64,000 bases of DNA from Paraburkholderia nodosa (GTDB lineage Bacteria; Pseudomonadota; Gammaproteobacteria; Burkholderiales; Burkholderiaceae). This document shows, one piece after another, positions 41,848-50,857 of this stretch; the first letter of the stretch is position 1; each line of letters begins with the position of its first letter. The translations under genes and the position numbers were made by a program. The notes below the pieces were generated by a model that made no database searches, was not told the origin of the DNA, and was given only the letters and a program-made list of their open reading frames with translations. The stretch covers positions 124,001 to 188,000 of the forward strand of contig NZ_MCNV01000015.1 in assembly GCF_001718195.1 (NCBI RefSeq). Reading direction: 5' to 3'.

Positions 41848-42716
41848 CCCCTTCGTTTCGCCACACCGAACAAGCCGTTCGGCAGCACGTAGAGCACGAG
41901 CAGAAACAGCAGCATGCCCGCGAGTTCCTGCAACGCCGAACTGGCGAGCGTGACGGTGAGCGCCTCGGTAATGCCGAGCAGCATCGCGCCCGCCAGCACG
42001 CCCGGAATCGAGCCCACGCCCGCGAGCACCGTGATGATGAACGCCTTGACGGTGAGCGCTTCGCCGATGGATGGCTGGATCGCGCTCGACGCGTAGATCG
42101 ACACGCCCGCGCACGAAGCGAGCAGCCCCGCTACGACGAACGAGATCAGTTCGGTCTTGCGCGGGTCGATGCCCATCAGGCGCGCCGCATCGCGGTTGCT
42201 GGAAATCGCGCGCACGGCGCGCCCATACCACGAACGCGAGAGCCACCACCAGAGCGCGAGCATCAGCACGACGCTGATACCGAACGAGAGCACTTCGCTG
42301 CGCATGGAAAGCAGGTTGCCGAGCATCACGCTGTCCTGCAGCCATGCGCTGCCGGTCGAGCGCACGTCGGCGCCCCAGCCCAGCAGCACGGCATTGGTCA
42401 ACACGATGCCGATTCCGTAGGTCAGAATCAGCGAGTTCAGCTCGCGGTCGCGCTTGATGCGGCTAACCAGATACCACGCGGCGGCCGCCGCGGCGCAAAC
42501 CACCGGAATCGCCACCGGAATTGCGAACACGGGGTTCAGGCCCAGCTTCGTCTCGAACGTGTAGGCGATATAGGCGGCAAGCAGCACCAGTTCGCCGTGG
42601 GCGAGATTGATGATGCGCATCGAGCCGAACACCAGCGCGAGCCCCAGCGCGACGAGCGCGTAGGCGCCGCCCACCAGCACGCCCGAATACAGCGATTGCA
42701 GCAACAGGTCCGTCAT
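41844..42716 (-). CDS. livH: Branched-chain amino acid-type ABC permease (LivH)
   Basis: A 290-residue permease: GGAYALVALGLALVFGSMRIINLAHGEL split as usual, RAISSNRDAARLMGIDPRKT coupling loop and GIGIVLTNAVLL. It follows the binding protein by 28 bp. Confidence 0.93.
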   Translation of the reverse strand: MTDLLLQSLYSGVLVGGAYALVALGLALVFGSMRIINLAHGELVLLAAYIAYTFETKLGLNPVFAIPVAIPVVCAAAAAAWYLVSRIKRDRELNSLILTYGIGIVLTNAVLLGWGADVRSTGSAWLQDSVMLGNLLSMRSEVLSFGISVVLMLALWWWLSRSWYGRAVRAISSNRDAARLMGIDPRKTELISFVVAGLLASCAGVSIYASSAIQPSIGEALTVKAFIITVLAGVGSIPGVLAGAMLLGITEALTVTLASSALQELAGMLLFLLVLYVLPNGLFGVAKRRG

Positions 42717-42744
42717 CGCGGCTCCTCCTTCGTTGCGCGCGCAA

Positions 42745-43956
42745 TTACCACGGCAGCGCGGGGTAGTTCAGCTTGCCCGTGGCGCGCTCCTTCGGCCACA
42801 CGAGCACGATGCGATTGCCCTGGATCTGCGCCATGTTGTTCAGGAACACGGGGTTGTCGCCGTTCGGCGCGAAGCTCACCTTGCCGATCAGCGTGTCGTG
42901 CGGCTTCGCGCGCAGTTCGGCGGCAATGCCGTCCTGCTTGAGCGTGCCCGCGTCGGCAGCGCGCGCCATGGCGTCGAACAGCAGCCGCGACTGCACGTAG
43001 GCGAATTCGGCCAGATAGTCGGGCTCCTTGTGATATGCAGCCTGATATGCCTGCACGAAGGCCTTGCCGTCGGCCGTGCCGAAGTCCGCGGGATATGGCA
43101 GCATCGCGCAGCCGATCACGTTGTTCACGAGATCGGGATAGTCGGTGGTCATTTTCGGCGTCACGATGGACCACGCGCCCATCACGGCCTTTAGTTGCGG
43201 GCGCAGCACCTTGGCCGCGCGCAGAATGCCGATATAGTCGTTCTCGTAAGCGATCATCAGCAGAACTTCGGGTTTGTCCTGCAAGCGCACCTTGTTCACG
43301 AGCGGCTTGAAGTCCGTCATCGCCGGGTCGAACGCATGCACCGTCACCGCCACGCCCTGCGCGCGCAGTTGCGTCGAGACTTCGTTGCTGAGGTCGGTGG
43401 TGGCCTGCTTCGTCGAGGCGAGAATCGAAACCGACTTCACGCCCATGGCGTTCAACTGCCCCACCACGGCCTTCGAATAGCCCGATGCGGGGCCGATGCG
43501 GAAAAAGTGCTTGAGGCCGCGCGAGGTCATCGCGCTGTCCACGGCCCCCGAGGTGATATAGACGATGCCCGCCTTGTCGGCCGCTTCGGAAGCCGGGCTC
43601 ACCGAATTGGAGCCATAGCCGCCGGTAATGGCGAGCACGCCTTGCGACGCGAGCTTCTCCACCGCCGATACGGCCTTGGCGGGCTGCGCCTCGTCGTCGA
43701 TCACGGTGAGTGCGACCTTGTGTTTACCGCTACCGTTGTTGAAGAGATCGGCGGCGAGCCGGATGCCCTCGAGCTGCGCGTTGCCTGCACGCGCCATCGA
43801 ACCGGTAAGCGGCAACTCCACCCCCACGGGCAGTGTGTCGGCAAATGCGGCGGGCGTGTGGGCGAGCAGCGCGCAGGCGCTTGCGGCGCCCGCGCCGATG
43901 CGAAAGAGTGCGCGCACGAGGGCGCGCGGCTTGCTGCGAGTCGCGAAGCGGTCCAT
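42745..43956 (-). CDS. Liv-type ABC substrate-binding protein, copy 2
   Basis: A 403-residue periplasmic binding protein with a Sec signal (ACALLAHTPAAFA). Features: VGVELPLTGSMARAGNAQLEG, VIDDEAQPAKAVSAVEKLAS, YITSGAVDSAMTSRGLKHFFR. GGAGG precedes the ATG. It clearly resembles the next gene upstream and probably arose with it by tandem duplication. The sequences differ enough to suggest different ligands. Confidence 0.92.
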   Translation of the reverse strand: MDRFATRSKPRALVRALFRIGAGAASACALLAHTPAAFADTLPVGVELPLTGSMARAGNAQLEGIRLAADLFNNGSGKHKVALTVIDDEAQPAKAVSAVEKLASQGVLAITGGYGSNSVSPASEAADKAGIVYITSGAVDSAMTSRGLKHFFRIGPASGYSKAVVGQLNAMGVKSVSILASTKQATTDLSNEVSTQLRAQGVAVTVHAFDPAMTDFKPLVNKVRLQDKPEVLLMIAYENDYIGILRAAKVLRPQLKAVMGAWSIVTPKMTTDYPDLVNNVIGCAMLPYPADFGTADGKAFVQAYQAAYHKEPDYLAEFAYVQSRLLFDAMARAADAGTLKQDGIAAELRAKPHDTLIGKVSFAPNGDNPVFLNNMAQIQGNRIVLVWPKERATGKLNYPALPW

Positions 43957-44041
43957 CGAACCTCCAAACCTGAGTCTCGGTAATAGGAAGCGGCACCGTT
44001 CAATTGCAGTGCTCGCCCTGTTTCGTTTTTCTATGTTTTCG

Positions 44042-45271
44042 TTACCACGGCACGCCGGGATACACCGGCTTCGCCGTCGCGTAGGTCGCGGGCCAGACGA
44101 GCGAGAGCTTGCCGTCGTGCGCGAACTGGCCCATATGCGCCACGTAGTTCGTGTTGTCGCCGCGTGCGTCGAACGCCACCTTGCCGAGGAACGTGTCGTC
44201 GCGCTGGGTCGCGCGCAGCGTGTCGGCGAGACCGCCCTTGTCGAGCGTGCCCGCTTTCTGCGCGTTCGCGATCGCGTCGAACAACAGCTGCGCGTAGACG
44301 AACGACGTCTGCGACTGATAGTTCGAGGTGGTCTTGAAGAGCCGCTGGTACGTGTCGGAGAAGTCGCGCTGGTCCGCCGAGCGGTAGTCGGCCGGCGAAG
44401 AGAGCACGGTCGCGCCATACACGTTCGGCACGAGGTCTGGGAACGACTGCGCCATCTTCGGGCTCGCGAACGCCCATGGCGCCGCGATCGCCTTCAGGTC
44501 GGGCTTGAGCACGCGCGAGGCGCGCAGAATGCCCACGTAGTCGTTCTCGTAGCCGAGCATCGCCATGGCGTCGGGCTTGTCCTGCAGCTTGACCTTGTTG
44601 ACGAGTGGCTTGAAGTCGCCGATCGAGGGATCGTAGGCATGCAGGAAGGTCTTCATGCCTTGCGCCTTGAGCGCCGTGTCGAGCTGCTTCGCGAGGTCGC
44701 TCGTCGCGTCCTTCGTCGAGTAGACGATCGCCACCGACTTCACGCCCAGCGTGTTGAAGAGGCCCACCATGCCCTTCGTGTAGCCAGGCGTGTTGCTCAC
44801 GCGAAAGAAGTTCTTCAGGCCGCGCGTGACCATGTCATCGCTCGTGCCGCCCGACGTCACGTAGACGAGCCCGGCCTTGTTCGCAGCTTCCGACGCCGGG
44901 CCGGCGCAGTTCGAATTGGCTGCGCCCGCAATCGCGACCACGTGCTGCGAGGCGAGTTGCTCGACAGCAGCGACGGCCTTGGCCGGGTTCGATTCGTCGT
45001 CGACGGCCACCAGCGTGATCTTGTCCTGCGGATGGCGCCGGTTGTAGATGTCGGCCGCCACCTGAATGCCGCGGTACATTTCGGTGCCCGCCTGCGCGAG
45101 CGCGCCGGTGAGCGGCAGTTCGACGCCCACGCGCCATTCCGTGGCGTGCGCGAACGACGGCGCGAGTGCGATGGCGAGCGCCGCCGCCAGCGCGCCGCGC
45201 AGGTTCGTCTGTGCGGGCCGTTCGCGTCCCGGTTTGCCGATGCTCCCGTGCTGCGTCTTGGGTCGCGTCAT
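44042..45271 (-). CDS. Liv-type ABC substrate-binding protein, copy 1
   Basis: A 409-residue binding protein, first gene of the operon. Signal peptide ending SFAHA; VGVELPLTGALAQAGTEMYRG, VAVDDESNPAKAVAAVEQLAS, YVTSGGTSDDMVTRGLKNFFR. AAAGGAGGAG precedes the ATG. Aligns by eye along its whole length with copy 2; both end in P-x-x-PW. Confidence 0.92.
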   Translation of the reverse strand: MTRPKTQHGSIGKPGRERPAQTNLRGALAAALAIALAPSFAHATEWRVGVELPLTGALAQAGTEMYRGIQVAADIYNRRHPQDKITLVAVDDESNPAKAVAAVEQLASQHVVAIAGAANSNCAGPASEAANKAGLVYVTSGGTSDDMVTRGLKNFFRVSNTPGYTKGMVGLFNTLGVKSVAIVYSTKDATSDLAKQLDTALKAQGMKTFLHAYDPSIGDFKPLVNKVKLQDKPDAMAMLGYENDYVGILRASRVLKPDLKAIAAPWAFASPKMAQSFPDLVPNVYGATVLSSPADYRSADQRDFSDTYQRLFKTTSNYQSQTSFVYAQLLFDAIANAQKAGTLDKGGLADTLRATQRDDTFLGKVAFDARGDNTNYVAHMGQFAHDGKLSLVWPATYATAKPVYPGVPW

Positions 45272-45489
45272 GTCTCCTCCTTTGCCTTTGGGGGCTTTTG
45301 TCTGCTTTGGAGTCTGCTGCGCGGCGGCCGCCTGATTCGCATATGCGCGCCACTGGACAGGTGCCAGTGTGGTTCAGGCGCGCAAAGCCAACAATTCGTT
45401 TTCGGGAAAGCGGGCGTTCGGCTGGCTGGAAGTCGGCATTTGTCCCGATGCCTGCGTGCGTGCAGTCAGCGGATCCATCGAGGCGGGGC

Positions 45490-45518
45490 AAAAAAAACCG
45501 CTGCACTCAGGCAGCGGT
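45490..45518 (-). terminator. Rho-independent terminator of the KfrA-like gene
   Basis: Stem ACCGCTGC/GCAGCGGT with 6-nt loop, followed on the minus strand by eight Ts. It is 65 bp past the KfrA-like stop codon and separates that gene from the liv-type operon. The rest of the 310-bp gap shows nothing clear. Confidence 0.9.
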
Positions 45519-45582
45519 CATTGGGAACCAGGTCGGCGCACGCACTCGCGATGCGCCGTCAAACGTACGGTCTACGGTGCGC

Positions 45583-47016
45583 TCAGGCCGGCGCGTTTTC
45601 GGTGCTCAGCTTCGACACCATGCCGGTCTTGGCGTCGTAGGCATAGCCCTGCTGCTCGAGATGGGCGCTGACCGCTTCGACGACCACTTGCTGCTGGGAC
45701 TCCTTGCGCAGCAGTTCATGCTCCGGCGCGACCTGGCCCAGCTCGGTGGCGAGGCGACGGCTCAACGAGGCTTCGCCGGCGCTGCGGGCAAGACCCACGA
45801 TCGCCTTTTCGTTGGCCTGGGCCAGTTGCTGCTTCAGTCCGTTCGCGTACTCGGACCAGCGCTTGATGTTCTCGCGCGCATCGGCAATCGCGGCGGCGTG
45901 CCTGGCCGTCTCGCTGGCAAGCTGGGCCTTCAGCGCTTCGACTTCTTCCGGATCGGCGGCCGCGGGCTGTGCCTCGGCTGCGCCCTCGGCGGCTTCGCTC
46001 GATTCCGCGGCCTTGGCGAATTCGCCCATCTCGGCGAGTTCGGTCGCCTGCAGCTGCGCGGCGTCGGCGCGCTCCTGCGCCTCGGTCAGGCTCGCCGTGA
46101 GACGCGCGATTTCGGAGGCGTCGGCCGTGCGCTCGTCGCTCAGGCTGGCGAGCTGCTGCTGGGCATTCTGCAGTTCGGTGGCGGCGGCATCGCGCTCGGC
46201 CTGGGCACCGGCGACCTGTTCGCGCTGGGCCGCGAGCGCTTCCTGCTCGGCTTGCAGCGCCGCGCGAATCGCTTCCAGTTCGCCCTCGAGCTTCGCCACC
46301 GCTTCCGCGTGAGCCGCTTCCAGCGCTGCGCGCTCCGCTTCGTCATTCCCGGTCGAGGCTGCCGGCTCGGCTTGCCCGCTTTCCTCCGCGGCTGCCTCAG
46401 CGGCTTCGGCTTGGGCGGCCTGGGCCGCGTGCGCTTCGCGCTCAGCGGCCAATTCGGCGACCGCGCGCTCCAGTTCCGCCTCGAGGGCCGAAACGCGCCC
46501 GGCCAGTTCCTCGGCGCGCTTCTCGGCTGCGTCGGCGCGCCCAATCGCGCTCGCGATGTCTTCCTCGAGAGCCGGCCCGGCATTGGGCCTGGTCTCGTAG
46601 GCGCGCGTCATGTTATCCAGCTGAACTTGCAGGGCGTCGAGTTCCTGGACCGTGCTCTGCAGCTCTTCGAGCGCGTTGTCGCGCTCGTTGCACGCGTCCT
46701 CGACACGCTCGCGCATCGACAGCAGCCGGCGCGCCACGGCTCGCTCGGCCTCGTCCTGCGCCGACGTCCACAGACGGTCGAGCGCGTCGCGCATCGTGTC
46801 CGTCACGGTTTCCGGCAACCCGGGGCGCTCCACGACCTGCTGCACGCGCGGCGCACGCTCTTCGCGCCACTTGCGCAGCGAGGCAGCCACCGCGACCACC
46901 GAACCGGTATGAACTTCGGACCAGATGGCCATGGGAGAAACCTTCTGACCCTCGTCGGCCATCCGCTCCGCGATTTCAGCAACCAGTTCGTCCGTGATCG
47001 TAATGCTGCTTGACAT
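45583..47016 (-). CDS. KfrA-type DNA-binding coiled-coil protein
   Basis: A 477-residue protein. The N-terminal ~110 residues match the KfrA DNA-binding domain (ITITDELVAEIAERMADEG, WSEVHTGSVVAVAASLRKWREER). Residues ~110-420 are a long Ala/Glu/Gln-rich coiled coil. The C-terminus (LRKESQQQVVVEAVSAHLEQQGYAYD) is globular. KfrA proteins are alpha-helical DNA binders first known from plasmid partitioning; here the gene is apparently chromosomal. GAGGCAG precedes the ATG. Confidence 0.85.
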   Translation of the reverse strand: MSSSITITDELVAEIAERMADEGQKVSPMAIWSEVHTGSVVAVAASLRKWREERAPRVQQVVERPGLPETVTDTMRDALDRLWTSAQDEAERAVARRLLSMRERVEDACNERDNALEELQSTVQELDALQVQLDNMTRAYETRPNAGPALEEDIASAIGRADAAEKRAEELAGRVSALEAELERAVAELAAEREAHAAQAAQAEAAEAAAEESGQAEPAASTGNDEAERAALEAAHAEAVAKLEGELEAIRAALQAEQEALAAQREQVAGAQAERDAAATELQNAQQQLASLSDERTADASEIARLTASLTEAQERADAAQLQATELAEMGEFAKAAESSEAAEGAAEAQPAAADPEEVEALKAQLASETARHAAAIADARENIKRWSEYANGLKQQLAQANEKAIVGLARSAGEASLSRRLATELGQVAPEHELLRKESQQQVVVEAVSAHLEQQGYAYDAKTGMVSKLSTENAPA

Positions 47017-47214
47017 ATCTGCCTCGAGAAAGTGCGAGCCCACCCCGCGTTTCTAGAGATTGTCAGGCAACCACTTCCCGGTTAATCGCTCGAAAAGCCG
47101 GGTTTAAGGGGAGGTGTTCACAGGATTGCGCAGCCGGGCGTGGTCCGCGTCACGCCGCTGCCGCAGCCCAAAGTCAGCTCCTCCACGCTGGCCACCGGGG
47201 TTTTGTGGCTCGCG

Positions 47215-48171
47215 TCAGGCGGCCAGCGCCCTGCGAATCGCCGCCGAAAGCTCCGCAGGTGCGAACTTGGAGACGTAGCCGTTCGCGCCCGCGTTGCGCG
47301 CGTGCGCCTCGTTGGCGCTGCCTGAAAGCGACGAATGAATGAGCACCGGAAGGTGCTTCAAGCGCTGGTCGGCCTTGATCTTGCGCGTGAGCATGAAGCC
47401 ATCCATCTCAGGCATTTCCAGGTCGGTGATCACGAGCGAAACCTTGTCGCGAATTGCGATGCCTTCGCTCTGCGCATCAGTCGCCATCTGCTGGAGGATC
47501 TCCCACGCGGCCTGGCCGTTGTGGGCAATCACGTGCGGCACTTCGAGGGCGGTGAGCGCCTGCCCGATCAGCGCGCGGGCGAAGCCCGAGTCGTCGGCAG
47601 CGAGGATGCGGCCGCCGGCAAGACGCACGGCTTCGCCCACGGCGTCGGCGCCCACTTCGGTGTGCTGCTCGGGGAAGGCGTCGCGCATGATCTGCTCGAC
47701 GTCGAGCAGTTGCGCGAGGCGCGCGTTCGCGGTGCCCGGATTGATGCGCGCCACGCCCGTCACATAGCCCGTGGTGCCGCTCGATTCCGCACTCAGCACC
47801 TCGCTCCACTCGAGCCGGACGATGTCCTCCACTTCCTCCACGGCGAACGCCTGCGTGCCGCGAGAAAACTCGGTAACGAGCAGAATGCCGGGCGGCTTTT
47901 CCGAAACGGACCCGATCATCGAGCCGATATCGATCACCGGAATGATCTGGCCGCGAATATCCACCGCGCCGGCGAGATGCTCGGGCGAGCCTGCAATCGG
48001 CGTGAGCTCGGGCATGGTCGCGATTTCGCGAATCTTGAAGACGTTGATGCCGTAAAGGCCGCGGACCGTCCCCTTGCGCGCCGAGCCCAGGCGAAAGAGG
48101 AGCAGTTCGAGCCGGTTATTGCTCGTCAGAGTGGTACGCTCGTCCACGCCATGCTGCTGCACTGATTTCAA
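47215..48171 (-). CDS. cheV: Chemotaxis coupling/response protein CheV
   Basis: A 318-residue protein: CheW-like domain (~20-170: GINVFKIREIATMPELTPIAG split after MPE, DIRGQIIPVIDI) fused to a receiver domain with the phosphorylation site D250 in LVITDLEMPEMDGF and K near TGYVSKFAP-like. It couples chemoreceptors to CheA and aids adaptation. It starts at a TTG with GGAG upstream. Confidence 0.93.
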   Translation of the reverse strand: MKSVQQHGVDERTTLTSNNRLELLLFRLGSARKGTVRGLYGINVFKIREIATMPELTPIAGSPEHLAGAVDIRGQIIPVIDIGSMIGSVSEKPPGILLVTEFSRGTQAFAVEEVEDIVRLEWSEVLSAESSGTTGYVTGVARINPGTANARLAQLLDVEQIMRDAFPEQHTEVGADAVGEAVRLAGGRILAADDSGFARALIGQALTALEVPHVIAHNGQAAWEILQQMATDAQSEGIAIRDKVSLVITDLEMPEMDGFMLTRKIKADQRLKHLPVLIHSSLSGSANEAHARNAGANGYVSKFAPAELSAAIRRALAA

Positions 48172-48262
48172 TTTGCACTCCGTAATGATCTGTCGCGAAT
48201 AGGCTTGGGGAACCGGTCATCCGGCTTACCGTTGTGCTTGTTTCAGGGGGCTTCCGGTGGTA

Positions 48263-48545
48263 TCAGGCGAATGCAGGAGACATGACCGGATCGTACCGCT
48301 CGCCGAGCACGCCGCTGCCCTCCACGAGTGCGGTGAGTACAACGTCGGCGAGCGGCAAGCCCTGCCAGAACGCGCGGGCGCTGGCGCCATGGGCCACGTG
48401 CAGCAACGAGAGCGAACCGGTGAGCACGGCACGCAACGCCAAGGGCCGCTGTTCATCAGCAACTCCATCACCGCCAGCACCGCGTTGAAGTGCGGCGGCG
48501 TAACGCGCACCGCGAACATCTCCGGCCGCGCGAAATATCCGTAAT
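48263..48545 (-). pseudogene. Frameshifted remnant of an unidentified gene
   Basis: Protein-like sequence runs in one minus-strand frame (YGYFARPEMFAVRVTPPHFN, VLAVMELLMN) and continues in another (LALRAVLTGSLSLLHVAHGA, SARAFWQGLPLADVVLTALV) to a stop at 48263. No start is seen. The change of frame falls near 48450. Family not recognised. Confidence 0.5.
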
Positions 48546-48869
48546 CGGCTGGCGCGCCATCTGTGCGGCGCGCCGCGACGCCTCTTCCATCAGCAATCCG
48601 CCCAATTCTTTCTCCTGTGCGGCTGCTTTCCGCGTGACATCTGAGCTTCCTCTACTAACGGCTCGGACGCGTCTACCTTGAGTCGATTTACACGTTTACC
48701 TCGTCTTTGTTCTGGTTATCCCGCAAGTTCATTCTGGCCCTTACGGCTAACGCTCCTCGATGTCGGGCCGCAGAAAGATACGCCGTGAATAGTTGTAAGC
48801 GACAGATCGAACGAAAAAGCACGGCCATTATTTCGCTATCCAGATTAATCTTTTGTTAGAAAAATGGCT
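48546..48869. other. Intergenic stretch, nothing recognised
   Basis: About 320 bp, more AT-rich than its surroundings. I see no convincing coding frame, hairpin or operator in it. Confidence 0.4.
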
Positions 48870-49393
48870 GCCCAATCGTGCGCACCTCGGGCGCCCGAGG
48901 ACCGGCATCGCGGGCTCGCAAGTGATTGTCGATCTGTCACCGCCGGGCGTGCATGTCGCGCCAATCCGGGACCTCACCGGCGATGCGCACTTCTCCGAAG
49001 TCACCTTCGACGATGTCGAATTGCCCGATGACGCACTGATCGGCACCGAAGGCGCGGGCTGGGAACAGGTCACCGCGGAACTCGCGTTCGAGCGCAGCGG
49101 CCCGGAGCGCATTTATTCGAGCATCGTGCGGCGGCCATTGCGAAGGCGCGAGCCGCGCCGCGCCGCTGGTGGCGAACGGCGCACACGCGCTCGTGGGCGC
49201 GATGGGCATCACCGCCGAGTTCGATCTGCAGCTCTATACGAGACGGTTACACGCGCAACGTCTTCAATATGGATCGGAGTCGTTCTGGGACGACGTGGTC
49301 GGCACGCACGCCATCGATCATTGGAACAATGTCGCCGCGGGAGTCATCGGCATTTACGATGCGCTCGACGAGGCCGCGGCGGTGGGGACGTAA
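48870..49393 (+). pseudogene. Acyl-CoA dehydrogenase remnant
   Basis: Piece 1 (to about 49125) reads GIAGSQVIVDLSPPGVHV, IRDLTGDAHFSEVTFDDVEL and GTEGAGWEQVTAELAFERSG, the middle domain of an acyl-CoA dehydrogenase. Piece 2, in another frame from about 49135, reads HALVGAMGITAEFDLQLYTR to a stop at 49393, the C-terminal end. The first domain and about 100 residues between the pieces are missing. Confidence 0.8.
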
Positions 49394-49411
49394 TCGCGCA
49401 ACACGCGGGCC

Positions 49412-49658
49412 TCACGCCGTGCCACCGCGCGCGAAGACCACATCGAGCAGCACCTTCGCGCCGTCGATGAACTGATCGTCGTCCGTGTGCTCGCGCGGAT
49501 TGTGGCTAATGCCCCCGCGGCTCGGCACGAAGATCATCGCCGCTGGCGCGATCCGCACAATCATTTGGGCGTCATGGCCCGCACTCGGCGTCCTGCAAAC
49601 GCGTTTCACCCAGTTCGCGCAGTTGCCGAAGCAGCACTTCGCCATTCAGTTTCAGCAT
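49412..49658 (-). pseudogene. Collapsed Zn-dependent hydrolase (N-carbamoyl-amino-acid hydrolase type)
   Basis: An ATG at 49658 opens MLKLNGEVLLRQLRELGETR, the usual beginning of this ~410-residue family. After a frame change the C-terminal end follows: SAGHDAQMIVRIAPAAMIFV, PSRGGISHNPREHTDDDQFI. About 330 residues in between are gone. It sits 2 bp after the M20 amidohydrolase stop, so once formed an operon with it. Confidence 0.85.
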
Positions 49659-49660
49659 AT

Positions 49661-50836
49661 TCACGATTGGTTGGTTCCCACCGGCAAGGCGAGGCGCGCG
49701 ATCTCCGCGAAGTAGCGTGCGCCGGTCATCAGGATGTCGTCGTTGAAATCGTAGCCGGCGTTGTGCAGCGGAATCCCGCCGCGCTCCGGCGCGTCGCCGT
49801 TGCCGATGAAGATGAAATTCCCGGGCACGACCTGCAGGAACGCACCGAAATCCTCGGAGATCATCATCGGTTGCACGTTGGCGTCCACGGCGGCGTCTCC
49901 CGCCACGCTGCGCGCGGCGTTCACTGCCAGTTCGACGAACTGCTCCGAATTGACCGTTGGCGCGAACTCGTGCGTGTACTCGAAGCTGCATTCGGCGCCG
50001 TGCGTCTGGCAAATGCCGACGCTGACTTCCCGCATGCGGGTTTCTAGCAGCGCTTGCACCTCCTTCGAATAGCTGCGCGTATCGCCCTTGATGATCACGT
50101 TCGACGGAATGACATTGCGAATGCCGTCGGTGATGAATTCCGTGCAGGAGATCACGGCTTGCAGGCTCGGGTCGAGATTGCGCGACACGATGGTTTGCAG
50201 CGCGAGCACGATTTGCGCCGCGATGACGATGGGATCGGCCCCCATGTGCGGGCGCGCCGCGTGCGTGCCACGCCCCTTGATATGGATGACGAAGTTATCC
50301 TCGCTCGCCATGATGCCGCCCGCGCGCGTGGCGAACGTGCCGGCGGGCATGCCCGGCATGTTGTGCGCGCCGAAGATCGCATCGACGGGAAACCGTTCGA
50401 ACAGCCCGTCCGCCATCATCGCCTTGGCGCCGCGGCCATGCTCTTCGGCCGGCTGGAAGATGAAACGCACCGTGCCGTCGAAATCGCGCCGCTCGGCGAG
50501 CAGCCGCGCCGCGCCGAGGACCATCGACATATGGCCGTCGTGTCCGCATGCATGCATTTTTCCCGCGTTCAACGAGGCATGTGCGCGGCCCGGCGCCTGC
50601 TCCGCGATATTGAGCGCGTCCATATCGGCGCGCAGGCCGATCACGCGCTTGCCGTTGCCGACCGTGAGGTTTGCCACGAGCCCCGTGCCGCCAATGCCGC
50701 GGTGCACTTCGAGACCCAGTGTCTCGAGGATATCGGCCACGTAGTGGGCGGTATGGATCTCCTCGAAGCCGGTTTCGGGACGTTGGTGCAGATACTGTCG
50801 CCAGCTTTTGAGTTGCCCTTGCAGTGTGCTTTCCAT
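49661..50836 (-). CDS. M20D-family amidohydrolase/aminoacylase
   Basis: A 391-residue metallohydrolase: HQRPETGFEEIHTA, zinc motif KMHACGHDGHMSM, catalytic EE in FQPAEEHGRGAKAMM and a dimerisation domain GRGTHAARPHMGADPIV. The family cleaves N-acyl amino acids and relatives such as hippurate or IAA conjugates. It follows the ammonia-lyase by 21 bp, suggesting one amino-acid degradation operon. Confidence 0.92.
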   Translation of the reverse strand: MESTLQGQLKSWRQYLHQRPETGFEEIHTAHYVADILETLGLEVHRGIGGTGLVANLTVGNGKRVIGLRADMDALNIAEQAPGRAHASLNAGKMHACGHDGHMSMVLGAARLLAERRDFDGTVRFIFQPAEEHGRGAKAMMADGLFERFPVDAIFGAHNMPGMPAGTFATRAGGIMASEDNFVIHIKGRGTHAARPHMGADPIVIAAQIVLALQTIVSRNLDPSLQAVISCTEFITDGIRNVIPSNVIIKGDTRSYSKEVQALLETRMREVSVGICQTHGAECSFEYTHEFAPTVNSEQFVELAVNAARSVAGDAAVDANVQPMMISEDFGAFLQVVPGNFIFIGNGDAPERGGIPLHNAGYDFNDDILMTGARYFAEIARLALPVGTNQS

Positions 50837-50857
50837 GTGGGGGTGTCCTCTTTTCGG

